Positions 16,856 to 25,131 of a DNA stretch of 64,000 nt are shown one piece after another. The position numbers and the translations under genes were made by a program. The notes beneath the pieces were generated by a model that searched no databases, was not told the DNA's origin, and saw only the letters and a list, made by a program, of their open reading frames with translations. Numbering within the stretch: position 1 is the first letter of the stretch; each line of letters begins with the position of its first letter. Location of the stretch: NCBI RefSeq assembly GCF_015751965.1, contig NZ_JADOVH010000001.1:620001-684000 (forward strand), read 5' to 3'. Source of the stretch: Frigoribacterium sp. CG_9.8 (GTDB lineage Bacteria > Actinomycetota > Actinomycetes > Actinomycetales > Microbacteriaceae).

Positions 16856-17610
16856 ATGAATGCGCACAGTGGTTCAAAGTCGCAGAAACTGTGGTTCGAA
16901 GTTACCGGTGATGGTGTGCCTTTGGTACTGATGCATCCAGGGGCGCTGATTTTCGAACTTTCGGCCCCGTCGTGGAGCCGCTGATCGGGACCTATCGGCT
17001 CATCACCCCGGATCAGCGAGGCCGCGGTCGAACTCGAGACATGCCGGGCCCAATCTCGCACGAGATCATGGCCGAGGACTACATCTCCTTGCTTGATGAG
17101 CAGCTTGGTGAGCCCGTTCACTTGCTCGGCTACAGCGACGGCGCCGTTGTCGCGCTATTCGTGGCGCTGAAGCGGCCAGACCTCGTCACAGACCCCGTTG
17201 TCGTCTCCGGGGTGTATCACCGCGACGGATGGGCCCCGGGCGTTCTTGACACCGAGGTCCCGGAGTTCATGATTGATTCCTATGCAGAGGTGTCACCGGA
17301 CGGGCGAGCACACTTCACCGTTGTCGCGGTAAAGCTCACTCAGATGCGTTCCACGCAACCTGCAATCACCGAGAGGGAGCTTGCGGATGTCTCGTGCCCG
17401 ACCCTTGTGCTCATCGGTGACGACGACGAGGTGCTGCTCGAGCACGCTGTCTCCTTCTACCGGGCTCTACCCCAGGGCGAGCTCGCTGTCGTTCCGCACG
17501 CCTCGCATGGTGTGCTCGTTGAGAAGCCCGAACTTTGCAGCTCGATGATCACCGCGTTTCACGGCTCCGACAAGCCCGCGACATACGCGCCGATACAACG
17601 GGCAAACTGA
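16856..17610 (+). pseudogene. Alpha/beta-hydrolase with a one-base frameshift
   Basis: ATG 16856 opens MNAHSGSKSQKLWFEVTGDG and VPLVLMHPG, the start of an alpha/beta-hydrolase with the HPG oxyanion loop. The frame fails at the GGGG run at 16940-16943; one frame over it continues as GADFRTFGPVVEPLIGTYRL to the stop at 17610. Inserting one G restores HPGGADFRTFG, the usual family wording. The second part carries the nucleophile elbow GYSDGA, the acidic residue in LIGDDDEV and the catalytic His in PHASHG. An intact gene would give about 251 aa. Substrate unknown. As with the SGNH gene, an assembly error at a homopolymer cannot be excluded. Confidence 0.8.
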
Positions 17611-17699
17611 AACGCGGACACCGGCTAGCTCGTTGACGTCCCATCGAGGGTTGGTCTGCGGGCGGGGCTGTGCGGAATGTCAGCGCCAAGCGCCGGGTC

Positions 17700-17719
17700 A
17701 TGCTATATTTGTATAGCAT
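17700..17719. promoter_or_regulatory. Toxin-antitoxin operator/promoter palindrome
   Basis: ATGCTATA-TTTG-TATAGCAT: perfect 8-bp arms around a 4-bp spacer, ending 15 nt before the antitoxin ATG. TATATT or TATAGC inside it could be the -10 box, so antitoxin binding would block transcription, the usual autoregulation of ribbon-helix-helix antitoxins. Confidence 0.8.
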
Positions 17720-17734
17720 CCTGAGGAGGGTCCC

Positions 17735-17953
17735 ATGCCGCAAATCAACCTCCGCGTAGACGAGGAAACTGAGCAGCGTCTGCAGTACTTGTCTGCACGT
17801 ACTGGGCGGTCGAAAACGTTCTATGCGACCGAAGCACTGACACAGTATTTGGACGAGAATGAGGACTACTTCCTGGCGAAAGATGCGCTGGAGGAATTCA
17901 CTCAGTCCAACGACGATGCGATTGATCTTGCTGACGTGGTCTGGCCTGTGTGA
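17735..17953 (+). CDS. Ribbon-helix-helix antitoxin (RelB/CopG-like)
   Basis: 72-aa protein. The N-terminal MPQINLRVDEETEQRLQYLS strand-helix, followed by a second helix containing GRSKTFYATEAL, is a ribbon-helix-helix DNA-binding fold; the acidic C-terminus (DENEDYFLAKDALEEF) is the expected toxin-binding tail. A strong GAGGAGGG Shine-Dalgarno precedes ATG 17735. It overlaps the toxin start by 4 nt (GTGA), so the antitoxin is made first. It probably dimerises on the palindrome just upstream. Confidence 0.9.
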   Translation: MPQINLRVDEETEQRLQYLSARTGRSKTFYATEALTQYLDENEDYFLAKDALEEFTQSNDDAIDLADVVWPV

Positions 17954-18216
17954 GCTACGCGATCAGGCTCACGCCGAACGCAGCAAAACAGATCAGGAAA
18001 CTTGATCCGACGGCAGCGAAGCGAATCCGTAGTTTTCTTGAACAAAAACTCGCTCAGCTAGACAATCCGCGCTTGCTCGGCAAGAAGCTTGTGAACGAGG
18101 AATTCTGGCGTTATCGTGTGGGCGACTATCGGATCCTCACAAACATTGACGATGACCAGATTCTGATTCTCATTGTTGAAGTTGCGCACCGCCGCGAGGT
18201 CTACAACACTCTCTAA
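17950..18216 (+). CDS. RelE/ParE-family toxin
   Basis: 88-aa basic protein with the compact RelE fold pattern: MSYAIRLTPNAAKQIRKLD, two helices, then strands containing the FWRYRVGDYRILTNIDD and VEVAHRREVYNTL motifs. Arg residues in YRVGDYR and the C-terminal HRREVY are the positions used for mRNA cleavage in RelE relatives; ParE-type members poison gyrase instead. GTG 17950 overlaps the antitoxin stop. Sequence favours RelE (mRNA interferase) but does not prove it. Confidence 0.9.
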   Translation: MSYAIRLTPNAAKQIRKLDPTAAKRIRSFLEQKLAQLDNPRLLGKKLVNEEFWRYRVGDYRILTNIDDDQILILIVEVAHRREVYNTL

Positions 18217-18387
18217 ATCCGGAAGCAGCACACGAGGCCGCTGGCGACGAGACACTCAGTCCAGTCTCGTTCTCAGGCCGCCGTTCCCGCTGGCGAGGAT
18301 TCCGCCGGGGTCATTGCACGCAGTGTGCAAAGGGCCCGACTGACACAGGCCATCACAGCAGTAGACGCCGACGCGACGCACCCCAAG

Positions 18388-18900
18388 CTACAGAGCGGCG
18401 TGCTTGCGGCTCAGCTCGACGTAATGTGCCGCGTTTGCGGTGACATGCGCCACTTCGGCATCCGTTAATTCGCGACGCACCTTGGCTGGCACTCCAGCGA
18501 CGAGCGACCTGGGTGGGATGGCTGTGCCCTCGAGCACGACGGCTCCCGCAGCCACGAGAGAGCCGGCACCGATCACCGCGCCGTTGAGCACCGTTGCGCT
18601 CATGCCGATCAGGCAGTCGTCCTCGATGATGCAGCCGTGCAGCACTGCGGAATGACCGACACTCACCCGCTCACCGACGATGGTCGGCATACCGTGGTCG
18701 CAGTGCACCGCGACGTTGTCTTGCAGATTGCTCCCCGCTCCGATCGAGATCGAGTCCGTGTCGGCGCGAAGCACCGCGCCGTAGAACACGCTCGAATTGG
18801 CGGCGAGGGCCACCTGTCCGATGAGCGTGGCATTCGGGGCGACCCAGGCGGCGGCGTCGATTGCGGGCGTGTGGCCATCGAATGGCAAGACCAGTGACAT
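18388..18900 (-). CDS. Gamma-carbonic anhydrase-like hexapeptide-repeat protein
   Basis: 170-aa left-handed beta-helix protein of the YrdA/CaiE/gamma-carbonic anhydrase group. Repeated [LIV]-G-x-x-x-x turns run through the whole chain (ATLIGQVALAANSSVFYGAV and so on), and the three histidines expected to bind metal are in VHCDHG and GHSAVLHG. ATG is preceded by TAGCCT ending 6 nt upstream, with GAGGGG as possible Shine-Dalgarno. Activity as a carbonic anhydrase is uncertain, since many YrdA-type relatives have none demonstrated. Confidence 0.9.
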   Translation of the reverse strand: MSLVLPFDGHTPAIDAAAWVAPNATLIGQVALAANSSVFYGAVLRADTDSISIGAGSNLQDNVAVHCDHGMPTIVGERVSVGHSAVLHGCIIEDDCLIGMSATVLNGAVIGAGSLVAAGAVVLEGTAIPPRSLVAGVPAKVRRELTDAEVAHVTANAAHYVELSRKHAAL

Positions 18901-18906
18901 CCCCTC

Positions 18907-18912
18907 AGGCTA
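18907..18912 (-). promoter_or_regulatory. -10 box next to the gamma-carbonic anhydrase-like gene start
   Basis: TAGCCT on the minus strand ends 6 nt before the ATG at 18900. Confidence 0.45.
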
Positions 18913-18956
18913 GCGCCGCAGCCCGGCAGAACAATAGAGTCCGGCAGGGTGTGCCG

Positions 18957-19949
18957 TCAGGTGAACAGCGCCTCCACCTGCTCTGCGAGAGCATCGTCGA
19001 AGTCCATCGACGCAGCATCCGTCACAGCGTCCCAGTGCTCGGTACGTCGCGGCGACACGATTGTGGCGGTGACCTGTGGATGCCGGCGCAGCCAGCCCAG
19101 CGCCAGGGCCGCGATGTCCACCTCACGTTCCCGCGCGAGTGGCAGGAGCCCGGCTACCCGGGCCAGATTCGGCAGCGTGAACGACGCGGCGTACATCGCG
19201 GGGGCGAGTGCGAGCCGGCTGCCGGGCGCAGGATCGGGCAGCTCTTCGGGATCGTCAGTGAGATACCGCGCGGAGAGGATGCCCCCGGCCAGCGCCGAGT
19301 GCGCCACGAACCCGACACCCTCCTCGACGAGCAGCGGCAGCAGGTCTCGCTCCACCGAGCGGGCGACGAGGCTCAGCTCGGACTGCACCCAGCCCGGTCG
19401 GGGGAGCCCTGCGCGGTCGGCAGCGAGCAGCCACGCTTCGACCTCGCGAACCGAGCCGGTCGAGCATCCCCAGGCCCGGATCTGTTCGGTATCGATGGCG
19501 GCAGCGAACGCGGTGATCGTCTCCTCGAGCGGTGTGCGCTCGTCGAATCCGTGGGCGAGGTACAGGTCGAGCGAGCCGAGGCGTGACCGGCTGAGGGCGA
19601 GCTGCCGTTCGATGTGATCGGCGGCGAGCGAGATGGTCTCCTGGCCACGCTCCACCACATTGCCGACCTTCGTCGAGACGAGCACATCGGATCGTTCGCG
19701 CTCTTCCCGCCAGCGCCCGATCACTCGTTCGCTTTCGCCGCCCGCGAATGAATTGGCGGTATCGAGCACCCGGATGCCGACCTCGTGGGCCTCATCGAGT
19801 CGCTCGAGTGCCTCATCCGTCTTCATCCCGAGCCCAATGCGCGAGGGCGCCGAACCGATTCCGCCGATGGCCGCACCGCCGAAGAAGAACTCGCTGACCT
19901 CGATGCCGGTCGAGCCGAGCGGAACCGAGCGAAGTGCGGAGACAGGCAT
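18957..19949 (-). CDS. Aldo/keto reductase family protein with a substituted catalytic tyrosine
   Basis: 330-aa TIM-barrel oxidoreductase. Of the family's Asp-Tyr-Lys-His tetrad, D63 (VLDTANS), K94 (STKVG) and H133 (YLAHGFD) are present, but the position of the proton-donating tyrosine is Phe68 (DTANSFAGGES); the codon at 19746-19748 reads TTC where TAC would give Tyr. That predicts much reduced reductase activity or a different role. ATG 19949 is preceded by TAGGCT ending 6 nt upstream and lacks a good Shine-Dalgarno, so the mRNA may be leaderless. Confidence 0.9.
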   Translation of the reverse strand: MPVSALRSVPLGSTGIEVSEFFFGGAAIGGIGSAPSRIGLGMKTDEALERLDEAHEVGIRVLDTANSFAGGESERVIGRWREERERSDVLVSTKVGNVVERGQETISLAADHIERQLALSRSRLGSLDLYLAHGFDERTPLEETITAFAAAIDTEQIRAWGCSTGSVREVEAWLLAADRAGLPRPGWVQSELSLVARSVERDLLPLLVEEGVGFVAHSALAGGILSARYLTDDPEELPDPAPGSRLALAPAMYAASFTLPNLARVAGLLPLAREREVDIAALALGWLRRHPQVTATIVSPRRTEHWDAVTDAASMDFDDALAEQVEALFT

Positions 19950-19955
19950 CCCTGC

Positions 19956-19961
19956 AGCCTA
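19956..19961 (-). promoter_or_regulatory. -10 box, leaderless start of the aldo/keto reductase gene
   Basis: TAGGCT on the minus strand ends 6 nt before the ATG. Confidence 0.5.
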
Positions 19962-19990
19962 GATGGCGGACATGGCGAGTCGGCGCCTCC

Positions 19991-20872
19991 TCAGCGCAGC
20001 TCGGGTAACAGCGCCGCCACCTCCTCGAGCACGGACTCGTCGCCGGCATAGATGCCGCCCTCCCGTGGCCAGTGGGCGATGACATCCGTGAATCCGAGAG
20101 CTGCCGCTCGCGCAACAACGTCTTCGAAGGCGCCGACGCTGGAAAGCGAGTACAAGCCACCCGAGTCGATGGACAAATAGCGATCGATGGATGCCGCTTC
20201 CCGTCCCGCGCGCTCGGCCGCGTCATCCAGCCGCCCGGCGAGTGCGGCGACCGACTGCCACCACTGATCCCCGGCGAGTCCGTCTCCTCCCGTGCTCACC
20301 CAGCCCTGGCCGAATCGTGCTGCCAGATCGAGCCCCTTCGGGCCGTTCGCCGCGACCACGAATGGCATTCGCGGCAGTTGTGCCGGCATCCCGACCATGC
20401 GCGCCTCGTGGGCCGTGAACCATTCGCCGGAATGCGAGATCGGGCCGTCATGCTCGAATCGCAATAGCCCATCGAGCTGCTCAACAAACTCGGTGAACCG
20501 GGCATGCCGCTCGCGGGCAGTGAGCTCGGGTTGGCCGAGCACAGACGCGTCAAAGCCGGTGCCGCCCGACCCGACCCCCAGAATGAAACGACCACCGGCG
20601 ATGTCATCGAGAGTCGCGACATCCTTTGCGAAGGTCACCGGATGCCGAAAGTTCGGCGACGACACGAAGGTGCCGAGACGGATGCGCGAGGTCACGGTCG
20701 CCGCGGCGGTCAGGGTGGGGATGGTGGCGCCCCATGGCTCATCGGCGAGGGTGCGCCAGGAGAGGTGGTCGTAGGTCCAGGCGTGGTCGAAGCCAAGCTC
20801 CTCCGCCCTGGCCCAGGTTCGACGTGCCGTTGCCCAGGGCTGCTGGGGCAGGATCGTGATTCCAAAGCGCAT
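19991..20872 (-). CDS. LLM-class (luciferase-like) F420-type oxidoreductase
   Basis: 293-aa bacterial-luciferase-like monooxygenase fold. The N-terminus MRFGITILPQQPW, the AEELGFDHAWTYDH strand and the segment RFILGVGSGGTGFD are typical of F420-dependent members of this superfamily in actinobacteria; FMN-dependent relatives look similar. The open frame extends far upstream through the divergent ffh gene; I chose ATG 20872 because TATGCT ends 7 nt before it and the protein then begins at the first barrel strand. Only 48 bp separate it from ffh, so the two promoters lie close together. Confidence 0.9.
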   Translation of the reverse strand: MRFGITILPQQPWATARRTWARAEELGFDHAWTYDHLSWRTLADEPWGATIPTLTAAATVTSRIRLGTFVSSPNFRHPVTFAKDVATLDDIAGGRFILGVGSGGTGFDASVLGQPELTARERHARFTEFVEQLDGLLRFEHDGPISHSGEWFTAHEARMVGMPAQLPRMPFVVAANGPKGLDLAARFGQGWVSTGGDGLAGDQWWQSVAALAGRLDDAAERAGREAASIDRYLSIDSGGLYSLSSVGAFEDVVARAAALGFTDVIAHWPREGGIYAGDESVLEEVAALLPELR

Positions 20873-20905
20873 GTGCGCCAGCATAGGTCGGGCCTGTGAC
20901 CGGGT

Positions 20906-20911
20906 TAAACT
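20906..20911 (+). promoter_or_regulatory. -10 box of ffh, near-leaderless
   Basis: TAAACT ends 9 nt before ATG 20921; no Shine-Dalgarno is visible. Confidence 0.5.
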
Positions 20912-20920
20912 GATCGCACA

Positions 20921-22519
20921 ATGGCCACATTCTCGAATCTCACTGACCGCCTCGCGGACACCTTCAAAAACCTGCGCGGCAAGGGCAAGCTCAGTGCAGC
21001 GGATGTCGACGGCACCGTTCGCGAGATCCGTCGTGCCCTGCTTGACGCCGACGTCGCGCTCGAGGTCGTCAAAGACTTCACCAGCCGCGTTCGCGATCGC
21101 GCCCTCGGTGATGAGGTCTCGAAGGCACTCAACCCCGCCCAGCAGGTGGTGCAGATCGTCAACGACGAGCTCGTGACTATCCTCGGCGGCGAGGCACGCC
21201 GCATCCAGTTCGCCAAGACGGCACCGACCGTGATCATGCTCGCCGGCCTGCAGGGTGCGGGCAAGACGACGCTCGCCGGCAAACTCGCCAAGTGGCTCGC
21301 GGGCCAGAACCACACCCCGTTGCTCGTTGCGGCTGACCTTCAGCGACCGAACGCGGTCACCCAGCTGAAGGTTGTCGCCGAGCAGGCCGGCGTTGTGGTC
21401 TACGCGCCGGAACCCGGCAATGTGGGAGCCGAGGATGCTACGCCGAAGTCGTTCTTCTCCGGCGCCGCGAACCCGGTGAAGGTCGCAAAAGACGGCGTGA
21501 AGTTCGCCAGGGACAAACAATATGACGTCGTCATCGTCGACACAGCTGGTCGCCTCGGCGTCGACGCGGACCTCATGAAGCAGGCCTCTGATATCCGCCG
21601 GGCGATCGATCCCGACGAGGTCTTCTTCGTGATCGACGCGATGATCGGACAGGATGCCGTCGCCACCGCGAAGGCCTTCCAGGAGGGGGTCGACTTCACG
21701 GCCGTCGTGCTCACCAAACTGGATGGCGACGCGCGCGGCGGGGCCGCGCTCTCTGTGGCATCCGTCACCGGGCGCCCGATCATCTTCGCCTCGACCGGCG
21801 AGTCGCTCGACGACTTCGAGCCCTTCTATCCCGACCGCATGGCCAGCCGGATTCTTGATCTCGGAGACATCCTCACCCTGATCGAGACGGCGCAGAAGAC
21901 CTTCGACGAGGAGGAGTCGCGCAAGGTCGCCGAGAAGTTCATGACCGACAGCTTCACGCTGGAGGACTTCCTCAGCCAGATGCAGCAGCTCAAGAACATG
22001 GGCTCGATCAAGAACATGCTCGGCATGCTTCCCGGCGCGAAGGGCATGCGCCAGCAGCTCGACAACTTCGACGAGTCGGAGATCACGCGCACGGAGGCGA
22101 TCATCCAGTCGATGACGATCGGCGAACGCCGCCAGCCCAAGGTGCTCAATGGATCGCGTCGCGTGCGCATTGCCCGCGGATCCGGAACGACCGTCACCGA
22201 GGTCAACGCCCTCGTCAACCGGTTCGAACAGGCCGCCAAGATGATGAAGACCGTTGCCAAGGGCGGAATGCCGCAGGTTCCCGGCATGGGACCGATTCCC
22301 GGAGCCAAATTCGGTGGGCCGAAGAAGCTGCAGGCGAAGAAGGGATCGAAGTCGGGAAACCCGGCCAAGCGGGCCGCGGAGAACGCGGCTCTCGCGTCGG
22401 GTGCCAAGCCATCCACGGGGGCTACCGGATCAGGGTTCGGACTCGGCGGAAGTGCCGGCAAGCCTGGCCCATCCGAGGAGGAGCTTGCGAGTCTTCAGAA
22501 AATGCTCGGCCGCGGCTGA
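20921..22519 (+). CDS. ffh: Signal recognition particle GTPase Ffh (SRP54)
   Basis: 532-aa SRP protein that binds 4.5S RNA and signal peptides of nascent membrane proteins and docks with FtsY. N domain residues 1-95, G domain with P-loop GLQGAGKTT at 109-117, DTAGR, TKLDGDARGG and the ASTGE motif, then a Met-rich M domain with the RNA-binding segment around SRRVRIARGSG. The C-terminal tail after about residue 455 is a Lys/Gly/Ala-rich extension. The stop codon lies inside the first unit of a 14-bp tandem repeat. Gene order towards rpsP is the common actinobacterial one, here with inserted genes. Confidence 0.98.
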   Translation: MATFSNLTDRLADTFKNLRGKGKLSAADVDGTVREIRRALLDADVALEVVKDFTSRVRDRALGDEVSKALNPAQQVVQIVNDELVTILGGEARRIQFAKTAPTVIMLAGLQGAGKTTLAGKLAKWLAGQNHTPLLVAADLQRPNAVTQLKVVAEQAGVVVYAPEPGNVGAEDATPKSFFSGAANPVKVAKDGVKFARDKQYDVVIVDTAGRLGVDADLMKQASDIRRAIDPDEVFFVIDAMIGQDAVATAKAFQEGVDFTAVVLTKLDGDARGGAALSVASVTGRPIIFASTGESLDDFEPFYPDRMASRILDLGDILTLIETAQKTFDEEESRKVAEKFMTDSFTLEDFLSQMQQLKNMGSIKNMLGMLPGAKGMRQQLDNFDESEITRTEAIIQSMTIGERRQPKVLNGSRRVRIARGSGTTVTEVNALVNRFEQAAKMMKTVAKGGMPQVPGMGPIPGAKFGGPKKLQAKKGSKSGNPAKRAAENAALASGAKPSTGATGSGFGLGGSAGKPGPSEEELASLQKMLGRG

Positions 22520-22582
22520 CCGAGTGCGGCTGACCGAGTGCGGCTGACCGCGTGCGGCTGACCGCGTGCGGCTGGCCGACTG
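22513..22582 (+). repeat. 14-bp tandem repeat at the ffh stop codon
   Basis: Units CGGCTGACCGAGTG (two copies), CGGCTGACCGCGTG (two copies) and a degenerate fifth CGGCTGGCCGACTG run without gaps from 22513. The TGA in the first unit is the ffh stop; each later unit repeats the same TGA, with frames shifting by two each time. Confidence 0.9.
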
Positions 22583-22629
22583 ATGGCTGGCCGACGAACG
22601 GCGGAGGAATCCCCACACCGGGCCAGTAC

Positions 22630-22665
22630 GGTCTTCCGGGGTCGGCGTGCCAGCCCGGAAAGACC
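22630..22665 (+). terminator. Probable ffh terminator hairpin
   Basis: GGTCTTCCGGG (22630-22640) pairs with CCCGGAAAGACC (22654-22665) apart from one bulged base, around a 13-nt loop. GC-rich stem 110 bp after ffh; no T-run, as is common in actinobacteria. Confidence 0.55.
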
Positions 22666-22766
22666 GGATACGCCCGGAAAGGCGTGCACAACGGAAAGTG
22701 CCTGACAACGCCATCACAGGCACAACCGGCACACTCGGCAGCCGAGGAGACCCCCTCACATCGACA

Positions 22767-22772
22767 TAGGCT
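22767..22772 (+). promoter_or_regulatory. -10 box, leaderless start
   Basis: TAGGCT ends exactly 6 nt before ATG 22779, with no Shine-Dalgarno. Confidence 0.55.
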
Positions 22773-22778
22773 TGGCCA

Positions 22779-23582
22779 ATGACTGACGACATGATCCGTT
22801 CTGTCCGACTCGGTGTGCAGATCGCGCCACAGCACGCACCGTACGAAAAGATTCGGGATACGGCAGCCGAGTTGGAGGCACTCGGCGCTGACATCCTCTT
22901 CAACTGGGATCATTTTTATCCGCTTTCCGGCGAACCGGATGGCCTGCATTTCGAGTCGTGGACCATGCTCGCCGCGCTTGCCGAACAGACCTCTCGTGTG
23001 GAGCTCGGTGCGCTGGTCAACTGCAACAGCTACCGCAATGCGAACCTGCAGGCCGACATGGCCCGCACCATCGATCACATCAGCGCACACGGCACCGGGA
23101 CCGGTCGTTTTATCTTTGGAACCGGTTCCGGATGGTTCGAGCGCGACTACGACGAGTACGGGTATGAATTCGGCACGATCGGACAGCGCCTGGATACCCT
23201 CGCTACCAACCTCCCGATTATTCAGGAGCGCTGGGGCGTACTCAATCCACCGCCCACCCGTCACATACCGGTGCTCATCGGCGGTGGTGGGGAAAAGAAA
23301 ACGCTCCGAATCGTGGCCGAACATGCGGATATCTGGCACTCGTTTAGCGACCCTGAGACGCTGCAGCGCAAGCTCGGAATCCTCGCCGAACACGGGGAGG
23401 CGGTCGGCCGTGATGTCTCCCAAATCGAGATCTCGACCGAACTGCGCGGGCGCACGCCCCACGAGGCTGACGAACTTCACGCCCTCGGTACGACTCTGTT
23501 CACGCTCGGCCTCAGCGGCCCGCACTACGACCTCGCCCCAGTGCACGACTGGCTGGCCTGGCGCGACTCGAAGAACGCTTGA
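22779..23582 (+). CDS. LLM-class (luciferase-like) F420-type oxidoreductase
   Basis: 267-aa member of the same superfamily as the protein at 19991 but a different subfamily. Features are LGVQIAPQHAPYEKIRDTAAELEALGAD, NWDHFYPL, the FIFGTGSGWFERDY turn and IPVLIGGGGEKKTLRIVAEHAD, all typical of actinobacterial F420-dependent members. ATG 22779 is supported by a TAGGCT box 6 nt upstream. Substrate unknown. Two such enzymes a few kilobases apart support an F420-producing host. Confidence 0.9.
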   Translation: MTDDMIRSVRLGVQIAPQHAPYEKIRDTAAELEALGADILFNWDHFYPLSGEPDGLHFESWTMLAALAEQTSRVELGALVNCNSYRNANLQADMARTIDHISAHGTGTGRFIFGTGSGWFERDYDEYGYEFGTIGQRLDTLATNLPIIQERWGVLNPPPTRHIPVLIGGGGEKKTLRIVAEHADIWHSFSDPETLQRKLGILAEHGEAVGRDVSQIEISTELRGRTPHEADELHALGTTLFTLGLSGPHYDLAPVHDWLAWRDSKNA

Positions 23583-23609
23583 CGTCGACGTCGCTCTAGC
23601 AGGGCTCTG

Positions 23610-23653
23610 GCAGGCGTGTGGCAGAGGTGCAGCAGGCGTGTCGCAGGGGTGCG
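23610..23653 (+). repeat. 22-bp direct repeat, two copies
   Basis: Two adjacent 22-mers starting GCAGGCGTGT (23610 and 23632), differing at a few positions, lie between the luciferase-like gene and the amidase gene and end just before the amidase promoter box. Confidence 0.75.
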
Positions 23654-23661
23654 GCATACCA

Positions 23662-23667
23662 TAGGCT
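23662..23667 (+). promoter_or_regulatory. -10 box, leaderless start of the amidase gene
   Basis: TAGGCT ends 6 nt before ATG 23674, with no Shine-Dalgarno. Confidence 0.55.
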
Positions 23668-23673
23668 GAGCCA

Positions 23674-25032
23674 ATGACCCTCCTCACCGCTGTGGAGTCA
23701 GCTGCCGCAGTGCGCGCCGGCACGATCACCGCCGTCGATGCAACCCGTGCTGCGCTCGCCCGAATCGAGGGCGGATCCCGCCTCGGCGCATTTCAGCTGG
23801 TTCGCGCAGAGAAGGCACTCGCCGAGGCGGCGGAAGTCGATGCCCGTGCCGACCGTTCGACGCTTCTGCTCGCGGGCGTTCCGATCGCCATCAAGGACAA
23901 CATCCCGGTGGCGGGCGAGCCGATGCGTGACGGATCGGCAGCAACCAGTTCCGCCCCACAGGGCGCGGACCATGAGATTGTCTTGCGCCTGCGGGCGGCC
24001 GGCGCGATCGTCGTCGGCATCACCCGGGTGCCGGAACTCTGCGTGTTCGGCACCACGGATTCCGTTTATGGCACCACGCGGAACCCCTGGAACGAGGCGC
24101 GCACCCCCGGCGGCTCGTCCGGTGGTTCTGCTGCCGCCGTTGCCTCCGGTCAGGTGCCCGTCGCCCACGGCAACGACGGGATGGGGTCGGTACGTATTCC
24201 CGCCGCTAATTGCGGCCTGTTCGGAATCAAGCCGGGGAGCGGACTCGTGCCGCAGGACATCGGCGTCGATGCCTGGCTCGGTATGAGCGAGAACGGACCG
24301 CTTGCGACGACGGTTGCGGATGCCGCCCTGCTGCTCTCAGTGATGGCGGGACGCCCGGAGCTGGCCACTCCTGCCGAGCCGTCCCAGCCGCTGCGCATCG
24401 CAATCGCGGCGGGGGAGCCCTCCCCGCTCGTGTCCCTCGACGCCGAGTGGCGGCGCGGACTCACGGAGACGGCTGACGCACTCCGGGCCGCAGGACACAA
24501 CGTCAGCGAGGTGACCTTTCCCTACGATCCCAACCCGGCCCCGTTGCTTGCCCGCTGGTTCGCGGGCACGGCGACCGATGCCGAGACGCTTGACACCGCG
24601 ACGCTGGAGCGGCGAGTGCGGGTGCACGCGCGGCTTGGACGGCTCGCCCGCCGGGCGGGGCTGGTGACGGATGCCCCGGTCGATCGGCTCCGCGCCCGGG
24701 TGCATGCCTTCTTCGCCGACTACGACCTGCTGCTCACGCCCACCCTCGCGCAGCCGGGTCCGCTGGCTGAGAACTGGCACGAACGCGGCTGGTGGGCAAA
24801 TATCGTGTCGAACATCCGCTACGCACCCTATCCGTCGACCTGGAATCTGCTCGGCTGGCCGGCAGCGAGCATCCCGGCCGGGTGGCATGCGACGGCGCAG
24901 GTGCCTCTTGCGGTGCAGATCGTCGCGGAGCCGCGGCCCGACGGCGCCGGCGAAGCGCTCATCTTGTCTCTCGCTACCCATCTCGAGCGGCTGCGCCCGT
25001 GGCCACGGGTGGCCCCCGGATTCGCTGATTAG
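23674..25032 (+). CDS. Amidase signature family protein
   Basis: 452-aa hydrolase of the GatA/amidase family. The Ser-cisSer-Lys triad is visible: Lys in GVPIAIKDNIPV (about residue 75), the Gly/Ser-rich GGSSGGSAAAVASG (about 148-161), and the nucleophile Ser in MGSVRIPAANCG. No gatB or gatC is adjacent and the sequence departs from GatA, so it is more likely a stand-alone amidase than part of the tRNA amidotransferase. A 6-nt-spaced TAGGCT precedes the ATG. Confidence 0.9.
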   Translation: MTLLTAVESAAAVRAGTITAVDATRAALARIEGGSRLGAFQLVRAEKALAEAAEVDARADRSTLLLAGVPIAIKDNIPVAGEPMRDGSAATSSAPQGADHEIVLRLRAAGAIVVGITRVPELCVFGTTDSVYGTTRNPWNEARTPGGSSGGSAAAVASGQVPVAHGNDGMGSVRIPAANCGLFGIKPGSGLVPQDIGVDAWLGMSENGPLATTVADAALLLSVMAGRPELATPAEPSQPLRIAIAAGEPSPLVSLDAEWRRGLTETADALRAAGHNVSEVTFPYDPNPAPLLARWFAGTATDAETLDTATLERRVRVHARLGRLARRAGLVTDAPVDRLRARVHAFFADYDLLLTPTLAQPGPLAENWHERGWWANIVSNIRYAPYPSTWNLLGWPAASIPAGWHATAQVPLAVQIVAEPRPDGAGEALILSLATHLERLRPWPRVAPGFAD

Positions 25033-25119
25033 CGAGGCCGGACCGCCATCCCTCGGCCCACCGTGCGCGGATCGCGGGCAGGGCATGGTCCGCGGTCTCG
25101 GAGCGCCGCCCGCTATGGA

Positions 25120-25125
25120 TAGCCT
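25120..25125 (+). promoter_or_regulatory. -10 box, leaderless start of the DMT transporter gene
   Basis: TAGCCT ends 6 nt before ATG 25132. Confidence 0.5.
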
Positions 25126-25131
25126 GAGCAT

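Noticed and set aside
18217-18387. Hairpins after the toxin gene (CGAGAC/GTCTCG; TTGCAC/GTGCAA)
   Set aside because: Short stems without T-run or conservation evidence; not called as terminators.
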